From the NCBI GenBank assembly GCA_951640195.1, contig OX621170.1, positions 186,001-250,000 on the forward strand: 64,000 nucleotides of DNA, read 5' to 3'. Position numbers and translations under genes: made by a program. This document shows positions 21,802-31,159 of the stretch, piece after piece. Numbering within the stretch: position 1 is the stretch's first letter; the number at the start of each line of letters is the position of its first letter. Origin of the DNA: Porpolomopsis calyptriformis. Its lineage: Eukaryota; Basidiomycota; Agaricomycetes; Agaricales; Hygrophoraceae. Below the pieces are notes generated by a model that saw only the letters and a program-made list of their open reading frames with translations, was not told the origin of the DNA and made no database searches.

Positions 21802-22806
21802 TCAAAGCTCAATAGTTTCCTTGTGCTTGAACTTCCGGCCAGCACGCTCCGCAGCGCGAAAGCAAAATTGATTGCCATACAGTTCGAATTCGATATGGGG
21901 TGCTATGAACACAGTTCTCAACGGGTTCGGGGCCGACGGTGGATGATCTTCGGGTGAAACGGGATCCTGTGCGAGAGTCGAAAGGGTGGAGTAAAGCGGG
22001 ATGGCGAAGACAAAGACAGAGCCTTGCTTTGGGAGGACTGAAAGATAATGTTAGTGACTGACAGTACGCCGAGTTGGACGGACGTTTGGACTGGTCTTTC
22101 TGGGTAACCACTCTGAAGGCGTTTTCTGTCTCGTGAATGACGATCCCAGAAAGCCCAATCAGATATGGGTTCCTGCTCCGTCGGACTGAGATCAGGGAGT
22201 GAGCGTTGAGGTTGAGACCATAAATAAATTGACTTTGACCTGTTATGATCGAACCATGAAAATCGGCCTTGACCAACTTGGTTTGCATTCCGATAGCAGC
22301 AGGTACATCCCGTGCGGTTGGAACGACGCCGGGTGACGAAGGGGGCGGGGATAGACCGAGAAGCTCTGACATGTAATCCAGCCAGAAATGGTGGAGCGGT
22401 AAGAAACGCTCAAACCTAAGGAATTCATAAATCGTCAGGTAAAAAGCATGCAGTGAATGATACGAATGAAAAATTACTTTGCCTGCGACTGGTCGAAACG
22501 CCATACACATTTCTCCTTGGCCTCCTTCCTCCCAATCACCTTCAACGCTTTTTTCTCCTGATACTTCCGCCTCCTGGACCGTTTCTCCATCCGTTCTTTC
22601 TTCATCTTACTATCCCGCGCCGGGTTCTCGAGCACGACCCTTCGTCCCTGCACCCGACTGGAATATAGCTCGGCGGCATCCGTCGAAGACGACGACGACC
22701 CCGCGCAGCAGGCTTTCACGTAGTTTGGAGTAAAGGCAGGCCTCGCCGGCTCGTCAACCGAGCTGGACTTACCGACGATTTGAGAGTATGGATTGATCGG
22801 ATCCAT
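21802..22806 (-). CDS. POP4: RNase P/MRP subunit POP4 (Rpp29)
   Basis: Four exons, 22478-22806, 22240-22415, 22084-22185 and 21802-22037, total 281 codons (280 residues). The N-terminal part is basic with KMKKERMEKRSRRRKYQEKK. The conserved core has FLPLHHFWLDYM, KLVKADFHGSIITVRRS, YLIGLSGIVIHETENAF, then KDQSKLLPKQGSVFVFAIP. The end is FELYGNQFCFRAAERAGRKF. This is the Sm-like barrel of Rpp29/POP4, which binds the catalytic RNA of RNase P and MRP. It lies between two POP5 copies, so three genes of the same ribonucleoprotein lie within 4 kb. Stop is TGA at 21802-21804. Confidence 0.92.
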
Positions 22807-23083
22807 CGCTTCTTCTAGTAGTCTCGAACGTCTGTACTTACTCAGCTGGGCAAACACATACTTTCGTCGATATGATTTTATTTATAAATTACCGCAACCA
22901 ACCCCATCACAACTTGGACTACACTTCTCTACATTTCCACAAACAAATCTAAGTTTGCCTTGGACGGTAGGCTCCGTGATTGGGCTTGCATTCATACCTC
23001 GTCGGAAGAAAAGGGCCAGGGTTAGGTCATAATCGGAATGATCAGCCACGGGGAAGTTACAGAACTCCAGGGGTCGTCCGAGG

Positions 23084-23177
23084 TGCTATACATCTCTTTC
23101 CAAAACCATCATCAGGCTCTCCTTCAACTGCTAGGTAGAAGGAGACCATGATGGTTCGAGGACAGAGATGTATGGCA
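23084..23177. repeat. Imperfect 43-bp inverted repeat (hairpin)
   Basis: The left arm starts TGCTATACATCTC and the right arm ends GAGATGTATGGCA. The arms pair over about 43 bases with a few mismatches around a short loop (CTGCTAG). It lies in the upstream flank of POP4, between it and the Aim19-like gene. It could be a MITE remnant or a structured RNA. Confidence 0.5.
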
Positions 23178-23342
23178 CAAGAAAAGCTGTAATCTACAGA
23201 GACTGGGTCATTGGTCTTGCCCCATTTTTTGTCCCAGAGCCAAAATCAATTGCCTGAAATCAAGTTTAGTGCAATCAAGAACTTTGCATATCTGCATGAT
23301 AATACACTCACCTTCCATTGCCAATGCACCCAAAATGCCAAC

Positions 23343-23956
23343 TCAATCCTGAAAGCAAAAATATTCAGTTCCATAGAGTGCTGCGCACCCTGCCGTCCCA
23401 CCAGCCAATGCAAGGCCCAACGGATGTCGAGGACGCGCGAGGGACTTCTTCAGGTGAAGGAAGAGATATGTTAGTGACCACGCTATCATTTTGTTTTTTT
23501 CGTTCGCGTGTTCCGGTACCGTTGTGAGTGTTTGGCACTTATGAGAACAGGAAAGCCAAAACGCACCAGTCGATATCCCGCTCCCGTTTCTTATATCACC
23601 CGTCGACAACACATATGCGGCCCCACCGAATATAGCGCCGAAGCCTGCGCGGTGTAAGAAAGGCGGGATATTTGCGCCTTTTTGGAAAGGGATTGCAGCA
23701 GAAGATGCGACTAGTTGTGTTTTAAATAAGAGCGTTCGTCTTTGAGATGGTCGACACATACACAATAGACCCAAAAGCAAGATGGGCTCTCTTTAAAATG
23801 AGTGAGAACTTTTAACCTGACGAATGACACTTTGGCGATACTGAACTTGGATTGAGCATATGGCCGTATGGGAGAAACGACCGTTTTAAAGTCAGACTTC
23901 AGGTTAGCGGTGGTCTCTGATTCTGTAGCAGCATTTTGCGGTCGGGGCGAGGTCAT
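23343..23956 (-). CDS. Small membrane protein, Aim19-like
   Basis: Three exons, 23842-23956, 23567-23710 and 23343-23482, total 133 codons (132 residues). The conserved part reads IPFQKGANIPPFLHRAGFG, FGGAAYVLSTGDIRNGSG, TAWSLTYLFLHLKKSL, then a Gly/Ala-rich segment and YGTEYFCFQD at the end. Three hydrophobic segments suggest a small multi-pass membrane protein. The pattern resembles altered inheritance of mitochondria protein 19, recalled and not verified. Its job is poorly known. The first intron (about 130 nt) is longer than most here and is the least sure junction. Confidence 0.6.
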
Positions 23957-24084
23957 TTAGTAGACACGTGACGGAGTGTGCATCAATATCATCTGTGCCA
24001 GTATGTAGCCTGTCTTCCGATTAATGTACTTTCGCAAGTCCATTCAGTTTCGGGTCGTTAATCCAATCATCGCAATGTTAGTCT

Positions 24085-24268
24085 ATAGAGCTGCTGTGGC
24101 CGTGTGTCCTCGCGCGACAGAGGTTGAGGGTTCATCTCCCCAAGGGCAAGTTTTAACAGCATCTATGTTTCAAGACTAACCTTGAAACGGAAAACTTGCT
24201 TTGGGGGCACGAACCCCCAGCCTTACACGCCAAGAAGAACACACTGCAATAGCGGCACCACATGGACC
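24085..24268. repeat. Inverted pair of tRNA-like (SINE-like) fragments
   Basis: Plus strand 24085-24172 and minus strand 24268-24181 read alike: a box-A-like GTGGCCG/GTGGTGCCG segment, GTGTGTCCT/GTGTGTTCTT, a box-B-like GGGTTCATCTCCCC/GGGTTCGTGCCCCC, and then GCAAGTTTT. They face each other around a short centre at 24172-24181. Neither folds into a full tRNA with acceptor stem as far as I can see, so a SINE pair is preferred over tRNA genes. Confidence 0.35.
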
Positions 24269-24283
24269 AACAATCCGAACACT

Positions 24284-24973
24284 TTAATCTTGCAAGGCTT
24301 GGATCTCAGCATTGCTTGTCTTGAGATACTCTTCGTATGAGTCCCGATATGCAGCTGCTCGGTGTCATCAGCAACCAAACATAATTAACAAGCAGTATTG
24401 AACTCACCCGGAGTCATAGCCAGTGCGCGATATCGTGCAACGACTTCTCGGTTGTGCGCTATGGCAGCCAACTGGGCATGTTTAATCGTACCTATGGTAG
24501 CAATGTTCCGCCGAAAGTCAACCAAAACGAGTGAGAGAAATGACGATGAGAATGTTTGCTCACCTGAAACGTGAATGACGTGTGGTAGATATTGCTGACC
24601 TTCGATATCGGACAGCAATGTAATAGCCCCCCAAGCGATCCGGTAGTGATCTCTAGTCACTCGTATTATGCATATATTCGTTCTTGGTGAATGGTATTTG
24701 ACTGCATCTTGTGTCAGTTCAAAAAGAAATAAATGATATACCAAGCGAAAACGCACGAGTGAGCGAGTAGCCAACTGCGCCCCAGCCAGTGTCGCCAAAG
24801 TTATTCAGTACGCTCTGCTTGAGTGCGGGCCAGATTTGCTTGGTGTTCAACGGGTTGAATGAATCTTTCATGTCTCCGACTGGAATAAATTCCACCAGAA
24901 ACCATCGGTTCTACGATGTTGATGATTTAGATAGGACTGAGAAGAGGATGACCCTTACCTTGAACCGAACCAT
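24284..24973 (-). CDS. POP5: RNase P/MRP subunit POP5, copy 2
   Basis: Five exons, 24959-24973, 24757-24910, 24564-24701, 24408-24491 and 24284-24354, with exactly the exon lengths of copy 1 (15, 154, 138, 84, 71 nt) and 154 codons. It differs from copy 1 at only a few residues (for example PVGDMKDS for PIGDNTHS, RDHYRIAWG for REHYRIVWG). The core FGDTGWGAVGYSLTLKYHSP and VSGTIKHAQLAAI are the same. Its start lies about 220 bp from the divergent NLR-D gene, so they may share a promoter region. Both copies are open, with most change in exon 2 and introns. Confidence 0.88.
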
Positions 24974-25193
24974 GAACGCGGTCCCGAGCACGACACAATT
25001 ACTGTACAGCAAGGAATCGGTCTCTCCGAAATATTTTGTGTGTTAATCCGTAGCTCGCATAACGGACACAGGCAGAGGCAACCAAGTAGCTTGGAATACA
25101 GCTTTTGCTGAATAATGGCGCCGTGCCCATCAAAGCTGTGTAAAGGTCGTTATTCTTCACGTTCATCTTCAATTCACCAATCACCATACCATC

Positions 25194-28100
25194 ATGACCA
25201 GCACGCCTTTACCCACCATTCAGGTCCAGGGTGGCGTATTCAACCATGCCGGGCATAATCTATACAACCAAAACTTTCATGTCCCTCCGCAAGGTGAGTT
25301 GGCGCGCTAGTCGAGCCTATGCGGTGGTTTCATCTGTCATTGTGCTCGTGATATAGACCGAGCCATTCCAGGCGAACACCTCCCAAATGCCCTCTTTGCT
25401 GCTTTCAACTGCAAAGATCGAGCGCCGTGTTTGGAAGGTACCAGGACCGAGATTCTTGATCAGATCTTTCGCTGGCTTGGTATCCCCGATCCACAACTTC
25501 GCCGTGGTCCGGTTCTGAACATAGATTCTGATACCACTGCGGCGGATACCCGTGTATTTTGGATCAACGGATCGGCCGGGACTGGGAAAACGACGATTGC
25601 TTACACCGTTGCAGACCTATGTGGAGACCTTGGCGTGCTTGGTGCGAGCTTCTTTTGCTCGCGGGATGATGCGGATTGCAGCAACCCGAATCTGATTTTC
25701 ACCACTATCGCCTACCAGCTCGGGATCTTCAACGCTTCGTTCAAAGCGGAGGTTACTCGTGTCATGAAGTCAAATCCAAACATTAGCTATACCACTCCTC
25801 TATATCAACTTGAAGAGCTCATCGTAAAGCCTCTTCGCACACTCGGAAACTTATTCCCTCCATGCGTTGTTGTAGTGGATGCACTCGACGAGTGCAAGGA
25901 GGCTGGGACCACCTCAGCCATCTTATTGTCACTCTCTCGTCATGTCAATGGACTTTTCCCATTGAAGTTCTTGGTGACAAGTCGGCCAGAAAGCCATATT
26001 ACCGCCATCTTCAGGTCAAGCAAATTAAACCCGGTCACTCTGCGATGTGTATTGCACGAAGTGAGGTTGGATGTCGTGCAGAGCGATATCGAACACTACC
26101 TGTCGACGAAACTCGCTCTAACGAAAGAGTTATATTGTATCAACGATATTTGGCCCTCTGATGCAGATATCCGTTCCCTGACGCTGTTGTCTTCCGCTCT
26201 TTTCATCTTCGCATCCACTTCGGTTAGGTTCATCGAGGATCGAAACTATTCTAACCCCAAAGGTCAACTCGGGCGTCTCCTATGTGACGCAGCCTCTGCG
26301 ACAGAACCTTCATCACCCGATTATAGTCTTGATCAATTATATACCCAAGTGTTGAACGATGCTTTCCCCACCATATCCTCTGATCTTTCTGGCCGGCTGA
26401 AGATGATTTTAGGCACTATTGTTCTTCTTCAAGATCCACTCTCTTCACTTGCTGTTGAACGCCTATTAGACGTGCAATCGGGAACGGTTCAAGAGACACT
26501 GAGACATCTTCACTCGGTTATCGTGGTACCAGACAATGATAGTCAAGTGATTCGAACCCTTCATCCATCTTTCTTCTCCTTCATAACGAGCCCGACTCGA
26601 TGTCGGAATCTCCACTTTGTTGTTGACCCTGGAACCCAGCATACTCTACTCTCCTGTGCTTGTCTAAATGTTATGAAAGGGCTGAAGCGGGATATCTGTG
26701 GAATCGGAAATCCATCGTTGCTTAATAGCGAGGTGGGCGACCTTCCAAAGCATGTGATGACTTGCATCCGACCCGAACTGCAATATGCATGTCGTCACTG
26801 GGCTTGGCATCTTGGAAAGGCGACCATCGACATTCTTATCGACCCCCTGAATGAGTTTTGTTCGAAATATCTGCTCTATTGGGTTGAAGCGTTGAGTCTC
26901 ATGGGAGATCTTCGAAATGGCCTCCTTGCTTTGGATGTGGCACAACAAGCCATTGATGTCCGTTATTTCTCCTCTCGGCAATGCGCAACACTGATCCAGT
27001 TCGACAGAAAGCGGACAGAGATGTGGCTAATACGATAATTTTACTTCGTGATTGCAAACGGTTTACCCTCGAATTTTGCTCGCTAATCGGTACTTGTTCC
27101 CTTCAAGTATACTACTCCGCATTGCTATTCACTCCCGAAGAAGCCCCGATTAAAAAGACGTACAGGAAAGAGTTGGACGTTCCCATAAAGGTGTACAATG
27201 GATTGGATGAGAGATGGAATTCATGTATACGGACCATAGAAGGGCATCTAGGATCGGTAAATTCGGTCGCGTTCTCCCCCGATGGCACCCATATCGTTTC
27301 TGGATCCAAAGACAAAATCGTTCGGCTGTGGGATGCAGTCAGCGGTTCACATCTGAATACTTTCATGGGACATTCTGGTTCGCTAAATTCGGTAGCATTT
27401 TCCCCCGATGGCGGGCGTATCGTTTCTGGATCCGCGGATAGAACCGTTCGGCTGTGGGACGTAGTTAATGGTGTTCATCTGAACACTTTCGTGGGACATT
27501 CCGACTGGGTCAATTCGGTCGCGTTTTCTCCCAACGGCACGCGTATTGTTTCTGCATCCTTGGATAAAACAGTTCAGGTGTGGGACGCAGCGCGCGGTGA
27601 AAATCTGAACACCTTGGTGGGACATTTCGATTGGGTAAATTCGATCGCATTTTCCCCCGATGGCACGTGTATCGTTTCTGGATCAGATGACAAGACTGTT
27701 CGACGGTGGGACGTAGTCCACGGTGTACATCTGAACACTTTCAGGGGACATTCCAATTCAGTCAATTCAGTTGCATTTTCTCCCAATGGTAGGCGTATCG
27801 TTTCGGGATCCAACGACAAAACTGTTCGGCTGTGGGACGCAGTCAGTGGTTCACATCTGAATACTTTCATGGGGCATTTCGATTGGGTAAATTCGATCTC
27901 ATTTTCCCCCGATGGCACGCGTATCGTTTCTGGATCCAACGACAAAACTGTTCGGCTGTGGGACGCAGTAAACGGCGCACATCTGAATACTTTCAAGGGA
28001 CACACTAATTCAGTAAACTCGGTATCATTTTCCCCCGATGGCACGCGTATCGTTTCTGGATCCGATGACAAAACTGTTCGGCTGTGGGATGCGGCGAGCA

Positions 28101-29035
28101 GTGCCTATGCGAACACTTTTGTGGGGCATTCCGATTGGGTCAATTCCGTCGCATTTTCCCTCGATGGCACACGTATCATTTCTGGATCCAACGATAAAAC
28201 TGTCCGGCTTTGGGACGCAGCAAGCGGTGCACATCTGAATACTTTCATGGGGCATTTCGATTGGATAAATTCAGTCGCATTTTCCCTCGATGGCATGTGT
28301 ATCGTCTCTGCATCCGACGACTATACTCTTTTGCTTTGGGACGCAATCGACGGTTCGCATCTGAACACTTTCAAAGGACATTTCGATTGGGTAAATTCAG
28401 TAGCATTTTCCCCTGATGGTACGCGTATCGTTTCTGGATCCAACGACAAAACCGTTCGGTTGTGGGACGCAGCAAGCGGTCAAAATCTGGTGACTCTCGT
28501 GGGCCATTTCGATTGGGTAAATTCGGTTGCATTTTCCCCCGATGGCACACGTGTCGTTTCTGGATCCTTCGACGAAACCGTTCGACTGTGGGACGCAGTG
28601 AGCGGTGCACATCTGAACACTTTCATGGGACATTCCCATTGGGTCAATTCCGTCGCATTTTCCCTCGATGGCACGTATATCGTTTCCGGATCCTCCGACG
28701 AAACTGTTCGGCTGTGGGACGCAGTCAGTGGTGCGCATATAAAGACCCTCGAAGAACATTTCATCAATGTCGAATCGATCGCTCGATCTTGTAGTTCATC
28801 CGGCAACTTGTTGTCCGCCGATAGCCTAAATCCGGCCGATCCAATATTTGGTTATATCGCAGCCGACGGCTGGGTGCACTCCCTTACTTTGAATCGACGT
28901 ATCTGTTGGCTTCCGGTCTCTTACAGACCGGAGTGTTTGGCTGCGAACGGAGCTCGTGCAGTTCTTGGTACAAGTGATGGTCGTGTCATCAGCCTTGATT
29001 TCACAGGCATGGACACCTATTTTCGTAACATCTAA
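25194..29035 (+). CDS. NLR-D: NACHT-WD40 (NWD) STAND protein
   Basis: Exons 25194-25293, 25357-26961 and 27000-29035 give 1247 codons (1246 residues) if a 38-nt intron at 26962-26999 is removed. An N-terminal motif (GGVFNHAGHNLYNQNF) precedes the first intron. NACHT: Walker A INGSAGTGKTTIAYT, Walker B CVVVVDALDECKE, sensor FLVTSRPESHI. A winged-helix/linker region follows, then 12 WD40 repeats of 42 residues and a degenerate C-terminal cap (about 90 residues). Relatives include the NWD incompatibility genes of Podospora (HET-D/HET-E), which trigger cell death on meeting non-self. Repeats differ mainly at a few positions. The 38-nt intron is unusually short, so a frameshift is the alternative. 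Confidence 0.88.
26962..26999 (+). other. 38-nt intron or frameshift in NLR-D
   Basis: The NACHT frame and the WD40 frame do not meet without removing 38 nt (GTTATT...CCAG), which joins codons into a clean frame. It has GT and AG ends but is shorter than every other intron I placed here (45 nt or more). Either it is a very short intron or the gene is frameshifted. Confidence 0.5.
27224..28733 (+). repeat. WD40 repeat array of NLR-D, 126-bp unit
   Basis: Twelve consecutive 42-residue repeats with the frame HLNTF.GH...VNSVAFSPDGTRIVSGS.DKTVRLWDA.SG. Much of the DNA is identical between units. Change is concentrated just after the GH (SGS, SDW, FDW, SNS, TNS, SHW) and before DKTV (K, A, L, D, N, F, S). 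Confidence 0.92.
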
Positions 29036-29387
29036 CTTTTCCTACCCTATGGTCCATACCCTCACTGTTAAGGAGTTTCTGTTGTCTCGAGACTGCTGTT
29101 TGTCGTTATAAAACTCTTGCTCTTTGTAACATAACTCTAGCACGGTTTTCTGAAACAATCACCCAGTATCCTGAGAATCGCGTCACCAACGTCTTATAAA
29201 GTCTCTAAAGTACATTCCAAAAGCTAACGTATGTCCCAAAGGGTAAAAGTACGTCCCAAAAGGCTAAAGTATGTCCAAAGTATGTCCCAACAAGCGAAAG
29301 CAAGCCTAAAAGGAGGAAAGCAAGCCTAAAAGGAGAAAAGCAAGCGGTTTACTGATGTAATTGCAAGATGAGGCTTCTGGTAAATTA
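29036..29387. other. Gene-free, with short A-rich repeats
   Basis: Contains direct repeats of AAGTATGTCCCAAA-like and AAGCAAGCCTAAAAGGAG-like units at 29215-29345. No coding frame recognised. Confidence 0.55.
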
Positions 29388-30581
29388 TTAGATCATTGAG
29401 CCTGGGCAAAATACTGTACTATCGGGAGATCCAAATTGCGAACAATTCCCAAAAATTCCACAAACGCAAGTTGGAGCTAATGAGTCTGGACTCAATAAAC
29501 AGCAATTTTCTCCCGGAAGGATTGGAGTACAAGTGGAGCAACCTGCCGTAGGGTTTGGCATTGAAGAGGTAGTTGACGTAGAGGTAGAGGTAGTTGACAT
29601 AGAGGTAGTTGAGGTAAAGGTAGTCGATATAGAGGTAGTCGATGTGGAGGTAGTTGATGTAGAGGTAGTCGAACTAGAGCAGGTGACAATGGGGGACGTG
29701 CATCTGGAGAGCGTGCCGATGTGCAGTGTCGTCCATGTCGCGGGGTCGAGATTGTTGTACCAATCGTTAGGAATGGAAAACTCGCTGGGCAGAGGCACTC
29801 CCGGGATGCCATAAGCCGTGAGCACATGGAAGACCGCGTCAAGCGAGTTCCTCTTCAGGACTGAATACCCCAACATATAGACGTCCTCAGCGGTGCGTAT
29901 TGCGTTGCACACATCCGGGAGATCCTCGTTCGCGAACATCTTGTAGTCGTCGTCGTATGCGTTGTTGTTCCCAACAGGTGGATTCTTCATCGCGCAAAGC
30001 ATGTCGTTCCGTGTGCCATTCCGCATCCAAAACCCGTTATTCACACCGCGGCCCAAATGCGGGTTTCCACTCGGGTTTTCAAGCGCGCCGTAGAAGTACA
30101 GCCCGGGCGCCGCGCGGAAGCCAAAGGCAGGGTGCCCAACATTAAAAATGCCACCGTTACGACGAATGAACACGTACGCTTCGGTGGTGCTCGTCAACTC
30201 GCATAAGGGAGACCCGGTGCACTGCTCACTGGTCCCGCCACGGTCGCACGCCATACGGCAGATGTTCGCGCACACGGCGGAGCCGCAGTCGACGTTTGCG
30301 CCGGAGGAGAGCGTCGCGGTGCCAGGCACGTTCATCCAGCTAGGACAGCATGACTCCGCAAGGAGGCAGACGTCGTCCAGACCGTCGGAAGCTATGATGC
30401 CTGGGGGCACCGCGCAGATGCTTTCGTCGGCCACCAGGGGGAGGGATCCGGCATCGTAGGCGGCTGCAGGATGGACAAGTGTGAGGAGCACCAGGACCAA
30501 GATTGCAGTGCCATAATTGAGGCCTGGGACGAAGGTTGTGGCTAGCTGGATGACGGGGCCAGCCATAGGGAGTGCAGCCAT
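29388..30581 (-). CDS. Secreted hypothetical protein with Thr/Ser linker
   Basis: Single exon of 397 residues. A hydrophobic segment (TAILVLVLLTLVHPAAA, about residues 25-41) ending in AAA looks like a signal peptide or anchor with a long n-region. The next 250 residues are Cys-rich (for example DVCLLAESCCPSW, DCGSAVCANICRMACD) and hold an aromatic block (RRNGGIFNVGHPAFGF, GLYFYGALENPSG). Then come a TST/STT linker (about residues 307-343) and a small C-terminal Cys-rich module (CSTCTPILPGENCCL, CVCGIFGNC). The two-domain secreted plan suggests a wall or extracellular protein. I do not recognise the family and assign no function. Confidence 0.7.
   Translation of the reverse strand: MAALPMAGPVIQLATTFVPGLNYGTAILVLVLLTLVHPAAAYDAGSLPLVADESICAVPPGIIASDGLDDVCLLAESCCPSWMNVPGTATLSSGANVDCGSAVCANICRMACDRGGTSEQCTGSPLCELTSTTEAYVFIRRNGGIFNVGHPAFGFRAAPGLYFYGALENPSGNPHLGRGVNNGFWMRNGTRNDMLCAMKNPPVGNNNAYDDDYKMFANEDLPDVCNAIRTAEDVYMLGYSVLKRNSLDAVFHVLTAYGIPGVPLPSEFSIPNDWYNNLDPATWTTLHIGTLSRCTSPIVTCSSSTTSTSTTSTSTTSISTTFTSTTSMSTTSTSTSTTSSMPNPTAGCSTCTPILPGENCCLLSPDSLAPTCVCGIFGNCSQFGSPDSTVFCPGSMI
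29568..29680. repeat. Short tandem repeat encoding the Thr/Ser linker
   Basis: Tandem units like GTAGAGGTAGTTGA/GTAGTCGATGTGGA repeat here; on the minus strand they encode TST/STT. Length is likely to vary between strains. Confidence 0.7.
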
Positions 30582-31159
30582 GGGAAGGACAGAACTACGT
30601 TCCTCTTAGCATGGTAATAATCGGAGCGTCAATGTTACGCACACTTCTCGAAGATCTGTGCGTTCAAGGGGAGATGCTTCAGCCCCCGACAACGCGATCG
30701 GATTGGTGAAATCCGTCGTTTGAACTATTCCGCCTCGCCTTTCGATCGTGTCTAAAGTGCTCCGGGAAATTTGGTGGCTGTGGTGAAGGATGTTGGACAC
30801 AATCCAGCACAAGCTAACAAGATCGATTCTTGTGCACCAGGATTCTGTTGACCAAGCTTGTCGTTTGGCAACCGCTCATAAATAGTCTGAGGGTTGGACC
30901 ATAAGTAGATAGTCTTTTGTTCTTCCTTTGGGCCAAGGTACGTCTTGCCCGTATCTTCCAAGGGGATGACAACTTTTTGACATCGGCTTAGAACCTGTTC
31001 GGACCCAAATTCGATCAAATTAAACAGGTCCAATCTCCGATTGAAAGGCCCCGTTGACCGTATTAGGGCGGTCTCACCTGGGTGATCGAAGGGAAGTGAC
31101 TCGGGCGGTCGGAACGTTTTAAGCGCCGCGCAGCACATCGTTCTCATAACACTCTCGCC
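30582..31159. other. Divergent intergenic region
   Basis: Lies between the secreted-protein gene and the DUF4139 gene, which are divergent, so it probably holds both promoters. A 147-residue minus-strand frame (30752-31195) runs across it and over the DUF4139 start; I do not accept it as a gene. Confidence 0.5.

Noticed and set aside
24085..24268. Two tRNA genes
   Set aside because: The box-B-like parts are there, but a full cloverleaf with acceptor stem does not form by eye.
27574..28806. Minus-strand frames opposite the NLR-D WD40 array
   Set aside because: Repeat shadows of the plus-strand WD40 units.
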